From SIG299 sp045531895 (GTDB lineage Bacteria > Bacillota > Clostridia > Lachnospirales > Lachnospiraceae), in the NCBI GenBank assembly GCA_045531895.1, contig JAZSEW010000070.1:1-64000 (forward strand): 64,000 nt of DNA. Reading direction: 5' to 3'. The notes under the pieces are model-generated. The model ran no database searches and was not told the DNA's origin. It was given only the letters and a program-made list of their open reading frames with translations. The translations under genes were made by a program, and so were the position numbers. Position 1 is the stretch's first letter; the number at the start of each line of letters is the position of its first letter. Shown here in pieces: positions 8,358 to 16,011 of the stretch.

Positions 8358-8785
8358 ATACTTTTCAGAATTTTTTGCAGAATCTCATAAAGTTTTATGG
8401 CATCTTCCGGCGGCAAGCAGACGCAGCTTCCGATTTTTCCCGGAATTTCCACTGCCTGTTCCTTCAAAGCCTCGCCTGCTTCCGTAATAGTAACGTTCAG
8501 CACCCGCTCATCCTGCACGTCTCTGGCCCTGGTTACATAACCCTTCTGCTCCAGTTTTTTTAACACCGGCGTCAAGGTACCGGAATCCAGATACAGGTAT
8601 TCTCCTAAATCCTTTACGCTTACTTCCTTATGCTCCCACAGTACCATCATCGCAATATACTGGGTATAGGTTAAGTCAATTTCATCCAGAAACGGTTTGT
8701 ACTTGCGAACAATCTCTTTAGAGCAGGCATACAGTGGAAAGCAAATCTGATTGTCCAGCTTTAATACATCATAATTTTTTTCCAT
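8354..8785 (-). CDS. ohrR: OhrR-type MarR-family peroxide sensor
   Basis: Winged-helix repressor of 143 residues that releases DNA when its reactive N-terminal cysteine is oxidised by organic peroxide. The N-terminal LDNQICFPLYACSKE carries Cys15 in the OhrR position, and YTQYIAMMVLWE has the usual tyrosine; the recognition helix region is LDSGTLTPVLKKLEQKGYV, with the wing at RDVQDERVLNVTIT. Its own promoter lies within an OhrR-like palindrome, so self-repression is likely. It follows two glutathione peroxidase genes and a TSCPD gene, its probable regulon. Confidence 0.9.
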   Translation of the reverse strand: MEKNYDVLKLDNQICFPLYACSKEIVRKYKPFLDEIDLTYTQYIAMMVLWEHKEVSVKDLGEYLYLDSGTLTPVLKKLEQKGYVTRARDVQDERVLNVTITEAGEALKEQAVEIPGKIGSCVCLPPEDAIKLYEILQKILKSI

Positions 8786-8822
8786 AGTTTTCCCCTTTAG
8801 TAATTGTCATCAATACTGTTGT

Positions 8823-8862
8823 GTACAATGAAAATTGTACCACTTCTTTCTCAGATGTGCAA
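8823..8862 (-). promoter_or_regulatory. ohrR promoter with overlapping OhrR-like operator
   Basis: On the minus strand TTGCAC (8857-8862), 17 bases, TACAAT (8834-8839). The -10 box lies in an inverted repeat, GTACAAT-GAAA-ATTGTAC on the plus strand (8823-8840). TACAAT/ATTGTA half-sites match those in front of the glutathione peroxidase gene. Confidence 0.7.
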
Positions 8863-8882
8863 ACTATTTCCGATATTTTTCT

Positions 8883-9143
8883 CTATACCTGACGTGCAGC
8901 CACATAAGCTTCCCTCACTGCACAGGCAAGCTGGTCTGCACAAGAGGTCGGACGTCTGCCACAGGTAATTCCTTTACACTTTTCCTCAATCTGCTCTACA
9001 GTCCAGCCATCCACCAGCAATGGGATTGCCTTTAAATTCCCATTACATCCACCGGTAAATACAATATTTCTGACTACATTTCCTTCAATATCCAGTTTAA
9101 TCTCTGTTGAACATGTATTTTGTGTTTTATAACAATATTCCAT
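8883..9143 (-). CDS. TSCPD domain protein (TIGR03905 type)
   Basis: 86-residue stand-alone TSCPD protein. The namesake motif TSCADQLACAVREA lies at residues 66-79, with further cysteines at 4, 11, 33, 55 and 61, so metal or cluster binding is possible. The TSCPD domain is otherwise found at the C-terminus of some ribonucleotide reductases; the role of these short clostridial forms is unknown. The gene lies between the peroxidase genes (gap 20) and ohrR, which suggests a link to oxidative stress, but that is inference from position. Confidence 0.85.
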   Translation of the reverse strand: MEYCYKTQNTCSTEIKLDIEGNVVRNIVFTGGCNGNLKAIPLLVDGWTVEQIEEKCKGITCGRRPTSCADQLACAVREAYVAARQV

Positions 9144-9163
9144 TGCTTTATCCTCCTTGTCAT

Positions 9164-9709
9164 TTATAATAATTCCTTTACTGCCTTTTCCAAAATCTCC
9201 GCATCCTCTGTCGGTTCAAAACGCGCCACCACATTACCTTCTCTGTCCACTAAAAACTTAGTAAAGTTCCATTTCACATCCGGCTCATTCTTGTAATTTG
9301 GATGACTTCTCTCTAACATACTTTCTACAATCGCTGCCAGTGGATGCTCAGGATTAAAACCTTCAAAGCCTTTTTCCTGCTTCAAGTAATCAAACAGCGG
9401 AAGAGCATGTTCTCCATTGACATCCACCTTGGCAAACTGTGGGAATGTAATACCATATCTGGAGTCACAAAAGCTTGCAATTTCCTCATTGCTGCCCGGC
9501 GCCTGATTCCCAAACTGGTTACATGGAAAATCTAAAATTTCCAATCCATCCTGCTGATATTTTTCATACAAGTCCTGCAAATCATCATACTGTGGTGTGA
9601 AACCACACTCTGTTGCCGTGTTAACAATTAAGATTACCTTTCCTTCATACTCACCCATAGAAACATTTACTCCATATCTGTCTGCTGCCTCAAAATCATA
9701 AAATCCCAT
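9164..9709 (-). CDS. Glutathione peroxidase family protein (second copy)
   Basis: Thiol peroxidase of 181 residues with the GPx fold. The peroxidatic cysteine is in NTATECGFTPQY (about residue 35), the conserved LDFPCNQFGNQAPGS follows, and the catalytic Trp/Asn are in VKWNFTKFLVD. It uses Cys, not Sec; in bacteria such enzymes are usually reduced by thioredoxin. Compared with its upstream neighbour it has an insert of about 24 residues (YLKQEKGFEGFNPEHPLAA) before the KWNFTKF motif. Tandem copies with high similarity suggest a local duplication. It is probably transcribed with the first copy from the OhrR-type promoter. Confidence 0.93.
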   Translation of the reverse strand: MGFYDFEAADRYGVNVSMGEYEGKVILIVNTATECGFTPQYDDLQDLYEKYQQDGLEILDFPCNQFGNQAPGSNEEIASFCDSRYGITFPQFAKVDVNGEHALPLFDYLKQEKGFEGFNPEHPLAAIVESMLERSHPNYKNEPDVKWNFTKFLVDREGNVVARFEPTEDAEILEKAVKELL

Positions 9710-9759
9710 TTTCTTTTTCTCCTTTTCCTATATATTTTATCAATTGATACGAACCTGTT

Positions 9760-10233
9760 TTACAGCAGCTTTACTACTGCTTCTTCCAGGCTTTCCGGCG
9801 TTTTGGTCGGTGCGAAACGTTCCACTACCCTTCCATTTCTGTCTACCAGAAATTTAGTAAAATTCCACTTAATGTTACTTCCCATAATACCTTTCTTCTG
9901 GGACTTTAAATAAGTGAACAATGGTTCCTCCTTTGCACCATTCACCTCCACTTTTGCAAACTGAGGAAATGTAATGCCATATCTGGAATTACAAAAATCT
10001 GTAATTTCTTCATCACTGCCTGGTGCCTGATTCCCAAACTGGTTACACGGGAAGTCTAAAATCTCCAATCCCTTTTCCTGATATTTTTCATATAAATCCT
10101 GAAGTCCTTCAAATTGTGGTGTAAAACCACAGCCGGTAGCCGTATTCACTATTAGAAGAACCTTGCCTTCATAGTTTTTTAAGGAGACATCTTCTCCCTT
10201 CTTGTCTTTTACTTGGTAATCATAGATACTCAT
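9760..10233 (-). CDS. Glutathione peroxidase family protein (first copy)
   Basis: 157 residues, the compact GPx form. The peroxidatic Cys is in NTATGCGFTPQF (about residue 35), followed by LDFPCNQFGNQAPGS and IKWNFTKFLVD, so all tetrad positions (Cys, Gln, Trp, Asn) are visible. It reduces peroxides in the cytoplasm, probably with thioredoxin. It is the first gene after a strong promoter carrying two OhrR-like palindromes, which implies induction by organic peroxide. The near-duplicate second copy starts 50 bases downstream. Confidence 0.94.
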   Translation of the reverse strand: MSIYDYQVKDKKGEDVSLKNYEGKVLLIVNTATGCGFTPQFEGLQDLYEKYQEKGLEILDFPCNQFGNQAPGSDEEITDFCNSRYGITFPQFAKVEVNGAKEEPLFTYLKSQKKGIMGSNIKWNFTKFLVDRNGRVVERFAPTKTPESLEEAVVKLL

Positions 10234-10267
10234 TACTATTCTTCCTCCTTGTGATTGTTTTCAATTT

Positions 10268-10326
10268 AATTGTGCACAATTTGTCTAAGTTATTTTGATT
10301 GTATACAATTTAATTATTTCTGTCAA
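10268..10326 (-). promoter_or_regulatory. Peroxidase operon promoter with two OhrR-like operators
   Basis: Minus strand: TTGACA (10321-10326), 17 bases, TACAAT (10298-10303). The palindrome ATTGTATACAAT (10298-10309) covers the -10 box and a second one, AATTGTGCACAATT (10268-10281), lies just downstream; their centres are 29 bases apart. The half-sites resemble the known OhrR box and match the site before ohrR. Confidence 0.75.
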
Positions 10327-10380
10327 TACCTAAAATAAAATTTCTTACGTTTCAGGATAAGAACGTTCCGACAAACAAAA

Positions 10381-10416
10381 AAACACCCCATAAGCCTTAT
10401 GCCCATGAGGTGCTAT
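10381..10416 (-). terminator. Terminator after the GGDEF gene
   Basis: On the minus strand CACC..CATAAG-G-CTTATG..GGTG folds into an interrupted hairpin followed by TTTTTTT. It lies directly downstream of the GGDEF stop. Confidence 0.7.
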
Positions 10417-10426
10417 AACTCTGCCT

Positions 10427-12163
10427 CTATGAAATTAGTGTATATTCTGACAAAGCTTTTGCCATTAACCGGAAATAGTGCATCTGCTCTGTATTCCAGA
10501 CATGCTTTTTATCTACCGCTTCCAGACAAAAAATACAGCGATGACCTTTTCTGTCCTTGAATGGAATGTGTACACAGGCTAACACTCCCTGCTTTTTCAT
10601 CAATTCATATACCTGCTCATCATATTCCGCAATAGAAGTAATATCATTAATTACCATTTCTGTATTTTTGTAACTTTTTTGCCAGTACTCACTAAGAATA
10701 TACTTTTCTGTTTCTGTAATCACATCCTTAGAAGGTACCTTCTGACCAGCCATATGTAACACCCGTCCTGCTTCTGCATCATAAACCGTAATTCGCGGAA
10801 CTTCAAAGTTTTCCAGATAGTCATCCAGCAAACGCTCTATCGGATAATCTTCACGGCAGGCAACTTTGTCCATAATGACACACAAAATATCACCCTTAGA
10901 TAAATCACCACGGGTGTTGATTCTTGTTTTGGAAGGTGCCGTCTTCTTAATATCAGCTATAGTACCGTGCAGTTCTTTACTGTAAATAATATAACGGTTT
11001 CTTCCCTTTTCCTTTGCCCTGTACAGCGCAAAATCAGCCAAGGCAAATAATTCTTCATAATTGGAAGCATCCTTTGGATAAGCGGCACATCCAATCGACA
11101 ATGTAACCGTAGGCTGCTCGGGAATATTCGGTGGAAAATAAGCACTCACTGTATTTTTAATACTTCTGAGACGTTCTCTGGAACTTTCCAAATCATAGGC
11201 ATTATAAAACAGAATCATAAATTCGTCACCACCGATTCGGCCCACAGCACCATTGTCTCCTACCTCTTCCGAAATGATGGATGCAACCTGCCGGATAATA
11301 TTATCACCTGTCATATGACCAAAGATATCATTAACCTGTTTAAAATGGTCAATATCTACAATAGCAAGAGACACATTTTGTCTCTTTTCCACATCTATTG
11401 TTCGAATAGCGAGATTGGTTATTTCGCCCTTCGCCAGCAGTCCGGTAAGAGAGTCTATTTCTATTTTCCGGTCATCCGAATAATTTCTTTCCAGATATTC
11501 ATGAATATACCCCACTGCCATAGTATAGACACCCTTTTCATATAAACCAGTGCACTTAATAATACTATGCATTGTACCGTTTTCAGTTTCTTTGATACTT
11601 CCATCCGTTTTGATAACAAGGTATCTGCTGCCGTTATATAAGCCACTGATAAACTCATTCACTGCATCGATATTTTCTGTTGCCTTTTCCAATATACGTT
11701 GCAACTCATTTAACGACATAGTCTGACGGGTTATGTGTGCACCGACTCCGCTGATAATTTCCACTTCATTTCTATCCGGATAATACACAAAGGAATCGTC
11801 ACCGTACAAGCCATGAATTGCCTCGTTTACCCGGCTTTTTTTGTCCAGTGCCCACTCTGATTCCACAACCTTATCAACGTCAAGAAGCACAATCTCCATG
11901 TTATCAGAGCCGGAAATTTCATTTGCAGATAAATAACACGGAACTGCTGTTCCATCCTGAGCCAACATATGAATCACAATCCACCCTTGCGCTCCCTGAG
12001 ACACAAACTTTGAAAATTTGGCTCTGTCTTCCTCATATATCAGCTTATCAAACGGGCAATAAAATCTTACATTGTCCACAAACTTATAAAAATCTGTATC
12101 TGCAGACAATACTTGAAAATCTGTTTTATTCAATAAAATTTTATGTTTTTTTGAATTAATCAT
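10427..12163 (-). CDS. GGDEF diguanylate cyclase with flanking sensory domains
   Basis: Soluble 578-residue signalling protein predicted to make cyclic di-GMP. The N-terminal ~220 residues look like a PAS-type sensor; the GGDEF domain spans about 235-400, with DIDHFKQVNDIFGHMTGD and an intact RIGGDEF motif. No RxxD inhibitory site is seen at the usual place, so product inhibition may be missing. The C-terminal ~170 residues look like a GAF domain (VYDAEAGRVLHMAGQ, then GVLACVHIPFKDR). There are no membrane segments. It is monocistronic, with its own promoter and terminator. c-di-GMP often controls motility, and flagellar genes lie further along the window. Confidence 0.88.
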   Translation of the reverse strand: MINSKKHKILLNKTDFQVLSADTDFYKFVDNVRFYCPFDKLIYEEDRAKFSKFVSQGAQGWIVIHMLAQDGTAVPCYLSANEISGSDNMEIVLLDVDKVVESEWALDKKSRVNEAIHGLYGDDSFVYYPDRNEVEIISGVGAHITRQTMSLNELQRILEKATENIDAVNEFISGLYNGSRYLVIKTDGSIKETENGTMHSIIKCTGLYEKGVYTMAVGYIHEYLERNYSDDRKIEIDSLTGLLAKGEITNLAIRTIDVEKRQNVSLAIVDIDHFKQVNDIFGHMTGDNIIRQVASIISEEVGDNGAVGRIGGDEFMILFYNAYDLESSRERLRSIKNTVSAYFPPNIPEQPTVTLSIGCAAYPKDASNYEELFALADFALYRAKEKGRNRYIIYSKELHGTIADIKKTAPSKTRINTRGDLSKGDILCVIMDKVACREDYPIERLLDDYLENFEVPRITVYDAEAGRVLHMAGQKVPSKDVITETEKYILSEYWQKSYKNTEMVINDITSIAEYDEQVYELMKKQGVLACVHIPFKDRKGHRCIFCLEAVDKKHVWNTEQMHYFRLMAKALSEYTLIS

Positions 12164-12219
12164 GTTACCCTTATCCTATCGTTTTCGCTATTCTACCCCC
12201 AAAAAATCAATACACAGTT

Positions 12220-12248
12220 ATTATATCATTTTTCTTTTTATTTTCCAA
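12220..12248 (-). promoter_or_regulatory. Promoter of the GGDEF gene
   Basis: Minus strand TTGGAA (12243-12248), 17 bases, TATAAT (12220-12225), about 50 bases before the start codon. Confidence 0.65.
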
Positions 12249-12267
12249 GGATTTTTCGAAAATTAAT

Positions 12268-13599
12268 TTACAATCTTTTATAAACAGTTTTCCACATAGT
12301 GATAAAGCATGCCAAACCACCAATAATGTTAGAAAGCGGTTCTGCCAGAAACACACCATTTACCCCAAACCCAACCATCGGAAGCAGTATGGTCAACGGC
12401 GTCACAATAATCACTTTCCGAAGCATGGAAAAGAAAATCGCCTGTTTCTTCTTACCTAGCCCCTGGAAAGTTGACTGTCCCGCAAACTGAAACGCCATAA
12501 ACACAAAACCAAAAAAGTAAATGTATAAAGCTTTTGCTCCTTCCACAATGGTCTGCTCATCACCGGAGAAAATATGAATTAGCTGCTGTGGCAGTAAAAT
12601 AACCAGTAACCACGCAAAAACGGTATATAGGCTGCCAATCAGCGTCATAAAGCGTATTCCCTCTTTTACCCGGTCATTCTTCCCGGCTCCATAATTAAAG
12701 CCAAGCACCGGCTGAGAGCCATTGCTGATGCCCATGACCGGAAGCATTACCAGTTCCCTCACGGAATTTAAAATTGTCATGATCCCAACATATAAGTCTC
12801 CACCGTAAATTTGCAGGGAATTATTGCATACCACCTGTACCAGACAATTAGAAGCCTGCATTACAAAGGACGGAACTCCCAAACCGACAATAGCCTTTAC
12901 TCTTTTTCCTTCTAACCACAGACACTCTTTTTTCAGGCGCAAAATTGCCTTCTTTCCGGTTAAAAACTTCAACACCCAAAGTGCTGCAACTATCTGACTC
13001 AATACGGTTGCCGGTGCCGCACCGGCCACTCCCATGTCAAATGCAAAAATAAACACCGGGTCCAGAATTATATTAATCACTGCGCCTAACACTGTTGTTA
13101 TCATTCCAAACTTCGGGAACCCCTGCGCATTAATAAAACCATTCATTCCTGTCACTAACATAGAAAAAGCTGTGCCAAATAAAGAAATTTTCAAGTATTC
13201 ATTGGCATAGACATAAGATGCTTCGCTGGCACCAAACAAAAAGATAATCGGACGCCGGAACAGATAACACACAACAAATAAAATCACGGAAGAAAGCATT
13301 AAAAGAGTAAATGCATTGCCCATGATTTTTTCTGCTTCTTCTTCCTCTCCTCTGCCCCTGGAAATAGAAAACAGCGGAACTGCTCCTATTCCAAACAGTC
13401 CTGTAAATGCCATAATCAGCACTGTAATCGGGAATGTAATCCCTACTCCGGTTAATGCCAGTTCGCCAATCTCCGGCAAATGCCCTATGTAAATGCGGTC
13501 TACCAGATTATAAAGCATCTGGACAATCTGCGCCAGCGTTAAAGGAATTGCCTGTTCAATAATTCTTTTTTTAACGGAACCTTGTGAAAAGTCGTTCAT
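12268..13599 (-). CDS. MATE-family efflux transporter (second)
   Basis: Twelve-segment MATE exporter of 443 residues from the chosen start. AAGGAGTACGGCA before the ATG at 13599 decides the start over the ATG at 13623. Typical features are the N-terminal IEQAIPLTLAQIVQMLYNLVD, a motif around IGHLPEIGELALTGVGITFP, and a second MatE repeat from about 230. It is the last gene of the operon that starts with the DUF89 gene, 11 bases after the MazG-like gene. Only distantly similar to the MATE protein at 4442. The substrate is unknown. Confidence 0.92.
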   Translation of the reverse strand: MNDFSQGSVKKRIIEQAIPLTLAQIVQMLYNLVDRIYIGHLPEIGELALTGVGITFPITVLIMAFTGLFGIGAVPLFSISRGRGEEEEAEKIMGNAFTLLMLSSVILFVVCYLFRRPIIFLFGASEASYVYANEYLKISLFGTAFSMLVTGMNGFINAQGFPKFGMITTVLGAVINIILDPVFIFAFDMGVAGAAPATVLSQIVAALWVLKFLTGKKAILRLKKECLWLEGKRVKAIVGLGVPSFVMQASNCLVQVVCNNSLQIYGGDLYVGIMTILNSVRELVMLPVMGISNGSQPVLGFNYGAGKNDRVKEGIRFMTLIGSLYTVFAWLLVILLPQQLIHIFSGDEQTIVEGAKALYIYFFGFVFMAFQFAGQSTFQGLGKKKQAIFFSMLRKVIIVTPLTILLPMVGFGVNGVFLAEPLSNIIGGLACFITMWKTVYKRL

Positions 13600-13610
13600 T
13601 GCCGTACTCC

Positions 13611-13943
13611 TTACTTCTTCCATCTTGTCATATTTCGCTCAAATTTCTCTGTATATACTTTCCTTAATTCCTCCGGAGAGATATCATAACAAAGCAACAC
13701 ATCATTATAATACATCAACACATCTGCCAGTTCTTCCACCAGTTCTTTGCGAATTTCGCTGTCACTGCATGCCTTTGTACCACCATTCTTCTTCACAATA
13801 TCAATAACTTCACCCACTTCTCCAATCATCCAGAGAAGTTGATTTTTTCCGGTTTCCGGACCAAGCGGTGTCCACATATCCTTGTAGCGTTCCTGCAATG
13901 TTTTCTGCATGATAAGCATTTCATTTAATGTAAAATCTGACAT
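13611..13943 (-). CDS. MazG-like nucleotide pyrophosphohydrolase
   Basis: 110 residues after trimming to the ATG at 13943, which has AGGAGGAGAAAACAG before it. All-alpha NTP pyrophosphatase: GEVGEVIDIVKK gives the first ExxE half and EELADVLMYYND the second ExxD half of the metal-binding site. Such enzymes hydrolyse (d)NTPs to monophosphates, often for house-cleaning. Here it is within an operon with an acetyltransferase fusion, a DUF4177 protein and a DUF89 phosphatase, so metabolite repair may be a shared theme; that is inference. Confidence 0.85.
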   Translation of the reverse strand: MSDFTLNEMLIMQKTLQERYKDMWTPLGPETGKNQLLWMIGEVGEVIDIVKKNGGTKACSDSEIRKELVEELADVLMYYNDVLLCYDISPEELRKVYTEKFERNMTRWKK

Positions 13944-13957
13944 TCTGTTTTCTCCTC

Positions 13958-14818
13958 CTAAATATCTAAATACCACACAAACTGCACTTCTTCCCGAACT
14001 TCCGGTTCCATGTAATATGCGTGCATATCTACTTTACAAAGCACTGCTCCCTGCTTGTGATAAAACCGACAGGCAGGAATATTATTGTTCTGGCACTCAA
14101 TAATCATCTGTCGGTACCCCCGCTCCTTTGCTCCGGCAACTCCCATGTCAAGTAGGGTCTGTCCAATACCTCGATACTTATAGCCATCAGCAACCCGAAT
14201 GTCCCACAGCACGCAGGCATCCTCCCTGCCATACAGCATGTTCATACCTTTGGTTGGACCGGCAACTGTTGCCGCACCAATTGCTTTCTCTCCATCAAAG
14301 GCCATATAAACCCGCCAGGTAGAAATATCAAATTGTTCCTCATAGGTGGTAGCACACTCATATTTTCCAAAATCCTTGATATACGGCTCCACCGGAACCT
14401 CTTCCAATGTCAATCCACCAAGGCCATTATCAACACGCTTCACTTTATATTCGGAACGCACATCCACCTTCATTGGGATTTTATCATAGATTTCAAAATA
14501 AGTTTTGTCCACTTCCTTAAACGTAATTGTTTGCCGTTTCCATTCCTCAATATCACATATTAAATTATACAGTCCATCCTGAGATAACACGCCTCGCTTT
14601 AAATCTGATGGTAATTCGCCACGCTCATCGGCTTCATAATCGGCAAGCCACTGACCACCGTCCATATATTCTGTGAGAATTTCTATTTTTTTGCCAATCT
14701 CCGTATCTTCTTTTATTGCAGCCGGATTATTTTTCAGTACTAACGCAAGTTCGTCCATGTATTGCTCCATCTGCTGTATTCTATCTATAACAATCTGCAA
14801 CTCATTATACTCTCTCAT
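13958..14818 (-). CDS. DUF4298-GNAT acetyltransferase fusion
   Basis: 286 residues in two parts. Residues 1-95 match DUF4298 as I remember it: an IQQMEQYMDEL helix, then GGQWLADYEADERGELPSDL and RGVLSQDGLYNLICDIEE. Residues about 130-286 form a GNAT N-acetyltransferase with the acetyl-CoA loop YKYRGIGQTLLD and the C-terminal NNIPACRFYHKQG. DUF4298 is normally a stand-alone protein of about 90 residues, so the fusion is unusual. The gene is 14 bases upstream of the MazG-like gene and 21 downstream of the DUF4177 gene. The acetyl acceptor is unknown. Confidence 0.82.
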   Translation of the reverse strand: MREYNELQIVIDRIQQMEQYMDELALVLKNNPAAIKEDTEIGKKIEILTEYMDGGQWLADYEADERGELPSDLKRGVLSQDGLYNLICDIEEWKRQTITFKEVDKTYFEIYDKIPMKVDVRSEYKVKRVDNGLGGLTLEEVPVEPYIKDFGKYECATTYEEQFDISTWRVYMAFDGEKAIGAATVAGPTKGMNMLYGREDACVLWDIRVADGYKYRGIGQTLLDMGVAGAKERGYRQMIIECQNNNIPACRFYHKQGAVLCKVDMHAYYMEPEVREEVQFVWYLDI

Positions 14819-14839
14819 TTTCTATTTCCTATCTTAGAC

Positions 14840-14989
14840 TTATTTTTCCTTTGCAAACGTAATCATCAATGTAACCTTCCACATGTTCCAGTAGTTTACG
14901 CTGACAACCTCCCAGCCTTTCTTTGCCATTTCATTCATCGTTTCTTCTGCTTCATTCTTTTTCACTTCAATAATTTTGTACTCCTTCAT
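14840..14989 (-). CDS. DUF4177-type small protein
   Basis: A 49-residue gene too short for most ORF filters. GGAGG lies 9 bases before the ATG at 14989. The sequence MKEYKIIEVKKNEAEE, followed by MNEMAKKGWEVVSVNYW, matches the short DUF4177 pattern (a beta strand, a helix with 'n..a.~GWevv', then beta strands). The function of DUF4177 is unknown. It sits inside the operon between the DUF89 gene (gap 14) and the DUF4298-GNAT gene (gap 21). Confidence 0.75.
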   Translation of the reverse strand: MKEYKIIEVKKNEAEETMNEMAKKGWEVVSVNYWNMWKVTLMITFAKEK

Positions 14990-15003
14990 AGTGTAAAACC
15001 TCC

Positions 15004-15858
15004 TTATAAATTCTTATTTTTCATGCATACCAATGCCTTTTCCTTCACTCCAATATCATCCGCAATCACCTTGCACTTCGTCATCAGCAGAAAGTAAATA
15101 TTCTTTCGTTCCTCACTCAATGACTCATAATTCGCCTGTCCCTTGGCAATGACCACATCTGCTTCCTTGTATACCTTCTGAAACTCTGCACTTGTTCTTT
15201 CTATAATTGTGCCCAGCGCATAATCTCCATTGCTGATAACTGTCGCAACCTCATCCATGCCCACAAAATAAGCATCTTCTTCCGTATTATCATTCACTAC
15301 AGCGTCTCCCCGAACACCAAAATAAATCCGGCACTGAGGATTCCGTTCTTTTAATTTCTTTATCAGTATTTTATCAAAACAAATTTCACCGCAGTTATCC
15401 CCAAGGTATAATATAGTGTCAGCCCTTTGTACATCATCCATCATTTTATCCACATGATTGATTGTAAGTTCCAGCTGCTCTATGGAAGAAAAATAAGTTT
15501 TGATATCCGCTTCCACATTAGCATGCACCGGATTAAAATCAATAATATTAGCTACAATAGCGTATTTCACAGCATCCTCGATGGAATACATCTTTTCCTC
15601 ATATACTCCTGCTTTCTCCAGAAACATCTGATTATAATACTGCTTCGTTTCCTTATAAGGGTCATCACAGCCGGAATACTGTTTTATCAGGCGATAGTTT
15701 TCCCCCACAATTTCAGGGTTGGTTTTAGAAAAATCCATTTTACTCATGTTAAAAAAAATCTGCTTATACAGTTTTTCTCTATCCTTGATTCCCACTAAAT
15801 TCGCTGTCTTCACCGACTGGTTTACCAAACAGGCTAAACACTGTTCATTAATTTTCAT
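15004..15858 (-). CDS. DUF89 / ARMT1-like metal-dependent phosphatase
   Basis: 284-residue member of the DUF89 family, which contains damage-control phosphatases that hydrolyse wrong or reactive phosphometabolites. The N-terminal INEQCLACLVNQSVKTA has the Cys-x-x-Cys of the bacterial subfamily, and the core DTILYLGDNCGEICFD is the metal-binding/catalytic loop, with further conserved VRGDAVVND and VVIAKGQANYESLSE. First gene of the operon ending with the MATE gene. The true substrate is unknown. Confidence 0.9.
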   Translation of the reverse strand: MKINEQCLACLVNQSVKTANLVGIKDREKLYKQIFFNMSKMDFSKTNPEIVGENYRLIKQYSGCDDPYKETKQYYNQMFLEKAGVYEEKMYSIEDAVKYAIVANIIDFNPVHANVEADIKTYFSSIEQLELTINHVDKMMDDVQRADTILYLGDNCGEICFDKILIKKLKERNPQCRIYFGVRGDAVVNDNTEEDAYFVGMDEVATVISNGDYALGTIIERTSAEFQKVYKEADVVIAKGQANYESLSEERKNIYFLLMTKCKVIADDIGVKEKALVCMKNKNL

Positions 15859-15947
15859 GCCAAAACTTCACTCCGTATCAATTGATTCTCTTTTTCCTAA
15901 AACATATTAACATATTTAATCCAAAATGAACACCATAATTATAATTT

Positions 15948-15994
15948 AAAAAGCTGACAGATTCCGTTTGTTCCTGCAAACCTGTCAGCTTTTC
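15948..15994 (-). terminator. Terminator after the GH43 gene
   Basis: AAAAAGCTGACAG (15948-15960) pairs with CTGTCAGCTTTT (15982-15993), with an inner TTTG/CAAA pairing and flanking T-runs on both strands. It ends the minus-strand GH43 operon. Confidence 0.85.
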
Positions 15995-16011
15995 TTTTCC
16001 ACTATGCTTTT

